A stretch of DNA of 7,041 nt from an uncultured Eubacteriales bacterium (GTDB lineage Bacteria > Bacillota > Clostridia > Lachnospirales > Lachnospiraceae): the NCBI GenBank assembly GCA_900313775.1, contig OMSP01000162.1, forward strand, positions 1-7,041. The letters run 5' to 3'. This document shows, piece by piece, positions 5,865-7,041 of this stretch; position 1 is the stretch's first letter; each line of letters opens with the position of its first letter. The notes under the pieces were generated by a model that was given only the letters and a program-made list of their open reading frames with translations, made no database searches and was not told where the DNA came from. A program made the translations under genes and the position numbers.

Positions 5865-6884
5865 TTAACGAACTGCTTCAATGATTTTGCTTCCGACTTT
5901 ATAATTATTTTCCATGGCTGTCTCAAAAATATCGGCCACCTCTTCGCTTTCCCCTTCGGCCAGATCCATGCTGTCGTCTCCCCACAGCTTTTCAGGAGTC
6001 ATGCCTTTTTCAAAAGTATCCATGTTGACACATGCACGGATAATGATCGTACGATCCAACATGCCCATCCTGTCAAGGACAGTCGCAGCCGCCATATCTT
6101 CCATCTCTGTCATCGCAAAAGGATCAGGACATTTATACGTTCTGGCGATGAGCTTCGCGTTCCTGTCGTCGTACTCGCCCTTCCAGTAATTATCGCCGGT
6201 GACCACGGTGCCCCTAATCACTTTCGGCTCCCGCAACACCCACTCAGCGCCGTCATAGCCTTTCTCCAGAAAGCGTCTGGTATGTTCCGTGGTCTGCAGT
6301 TTTACATCTTTGACTTCATCATAGAGCTTACTCATCAGCTGTTGATCAAGGATCTTATGAGAAGAACTGTCATAGTCGTCATCATAAAACCATGTCTCCC
6401 TGTCGGGGTTTTCCATGTCGCGCGGATCTGCGTGGTGCCCGAGTTCGTAATCGGCCACAGCCGTGCCGAGAACAACATCTCCCATGATCGTATTACCGGC
6501 AGCACCTCCCCCGCATCCGGTCAAGATAACATAGGCTTCCGAAAAGTCAAAGCGGTCATCCAGAAGGACGGCTGCGGTGCTTGCCGCGGCGTTAGCTTTT
6601 CCCGTCCCGATGACATAGAGAGCCATATCGTCTTTGACATAGAGCTTGCTGCCCTCCGGACTTCCTTTTATATCATACTCTTCGCCGCCCTTCACATAGG
6701 CGTCGTAATAATACTGGGCTTCCCCCGGATAATCACCACTCATCTCCTTCACCTCGAAATTCGGAAGAATGAGTATGCTGATCTTGTGCGGTTTGTCTTT
6801 CTTCCCGCATCCGGCGAGCATTACTGCAAGAAAGAGCACAGACAGGACCAGTATATATGCAATTTTGATATGCTTTCTGCCCAT
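5865..6884 (-). CDS. NUP-family (purine nucleoside 'permease') lipoprotein
   Basis: A 339-residue protein with a lipoprotein signal peptide: basic n-region (MGRKHIK), hydrophobic core (residues 8-21) and lipobox L-A-G-C26. The mature part is soluble and has no further membrane helix. GTGKANAA (93-100), ILTGCGGGAAG (120-130), GTVVTGDNYW (225-234) and TEMEDMAAA (259-267) match, from memory, the NUP family (PF06516) named after the Candida purine nucleoside permease. NUP proteins share the purine nucleoside phosphorylase/uridine phosphorylase fold; EMEDMA sits where those enzymes have their EMEGAA-like substrate motif. An extracellular nucleoside-binding, phosphorolytic or hydrolytic role is therefore plausible, and transport by itself is unlikely; activity is inferred. 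The SD is weak (AAGAG at 6888-6892, close to the ATG). The gene heads a two-gene operon with the metallophosphoesterase. Confidence 0.92.
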   Translation of the reverse strand: MGRKHIKIAYILVLSVLFLAVMLAGCGKKDKPHKISILILPNFEVKEMSGDYPGEAQYYYDAYVKGGEEYDIKGSPEGSKLYVKDDMALYVIGTGKANAAASTAAVLLDDRFDFSEAYVILTGCGGGAAGNTIMGDVVLGTAVADYELGHHADPRDMENPDRETWFYDDDYDSSSHKILDQQLMSKLYDEVKDVKLQTTEHTRRFLEKGYDGAEWVLREPKVIRGTVVTGDNYWKGEYDDRNAKLIARTYKCPDPFAMTEMEDMAAATVLDRMGMLDRTIIIRACVNMDTFEKGMTPEKLWGDDSMDLAEGESEEVADIFETAMENNYKVGSKIIEAVR

Positions 6885-6937
6885 CAGCTCTTATTCTATC
6901 AAAAAACAGGCTGATAATAAACTGATATTTGAGAATG

Positions 6938-6977
6938 AAAAGCCCCCGCAAACCCTCAAAGCCGAGAAGTCTGCGGG
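6938..6977 (-). terminator. Terminator-like hairpin upstream of the NUP lipoprotein gene
   Basis: TGCGGG at 6972-6977 pairs with CCCGCA at 6945-6950 around a 21-base loop that contains a possible inner CTC/GAG pairing. Read on the - strand, the stem is followed by GGC and four T's (6941-6938). It would end a - strand transcript coming from beyond position 7041, or act as an attenuator in the leader of the NUP gene 54 bases downstream. The stem is short and the T tract modest. The + strand lacks a T tract after the stem. Confidence 0.45.
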
Positions 6978-7041
6978 TCAATTAGCTGTAATTCGAGAAT
7001 TTAGTTGAATCTAGTTACTATATGAAATCGTTATTGTCACA
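6978..7041. other. AT-rich edge region, no gene assigned
   Basis: All three - strand frames entering from the right edge close within about 30 bases; the longest ends with ...TITISYSN and a stop. One of these could be the tail of a gene outside the window, but there is too little sequence to tell. No clear promoter is seen. Confidence 0.3.

Noticed and set aside
6893..6898. - strand -10-like TAGAAT just upstream of the NUP gene
   Set aside because: The start of transcription would fall about 2 bases from the ATG and overlap the only SD; the -35 (TTTATT) is poor.
6282..6914. 210-residue open frame on the + strand opposite the NUP gene
   Set aside because: It is antisense to a well-recognised family protein with a signal peptide and shows no domain of its own.

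Overview
The window reads as a densely packed stretch of an anaerobic Bacillota (Clostridia, probably Lachnospiraceae-like) chromosome. Reasons: an even-to-slightly-high GC content with C/G-ending codons, strong Shine-Dalgarno (SD) sequences, ATGA-type overlaps, an orphan ECF transporter S component (a Firmicutes hallmark), and a CXXC mini-protein paired with a NapH-like 4Fe-4S membrane protein, a pairing typical of anaerobic Clostridia. The taxonomic placement is an inference from gene style, not from a marker gene.

Left block (about 150-1819, + strand): three tightly linked genes. They encode a ~49-residue single-TM protein ending in a CLEC motif, a 318-residue polytopic protein with NapH/CcoG-type CX3CP motifs plus two ferredoxin-type [4Fe-4S] motifs, and an ECF transporter S component. 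This resembles a membrane electron-transfer module co-transcribed with a vitamin or flavin-type transporter. The true start of the 4Fe-4S protein is position 296, not the far-upstream in-frame ATG at 110.

Middle block (1821-4635): a HicB-like protein without a toxin partner lies on the - strand. Divergent from it is a metal-efflux operon: an ArsR/SmtB repressor with a complete CzrA-type zinc/cobalt site, a free-standing heavy-metal-associated (HMA) domain protein with a DCxxC site, and a P1B-2 (ZntA/CadA-type) ATPase with no N-terminal metal-binding domain. A sigma-A-like promoter overlaps ATGAAT/ATTCAT half-sites that form a plausible operator. In effect the N-terminal domain of the pump is encoded as a separate gene.

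Right block (4641-6884, - strand): a lipoprotein of the purine nucleoside 'permease' (NUP) family is followed 12 bases later by a four-TM metallophosphoesterase. By the positive-inside rule and the lipobox, both catalytic domains lie outside the membrane, so the pair could process nucleotides or nucleosides at the cell surface. Upstream of the lipoprotein gene is a terminator-like hairpin, probably closing another - strand gene beyond the window.

Convergent gene ends are separated by only 1 base (1819/1821) and 5 bases (4635/4641). No stretch over 300 bases lacks a gene. No tRNA, rRNA, CRISPR array or insertion sequence was seen. I saw no clearly novel system; the least ordinary items are the split HMA/ATPase, the CXXC-NapH-like-ECF module and the surface NUP/phosphoesterase pair.
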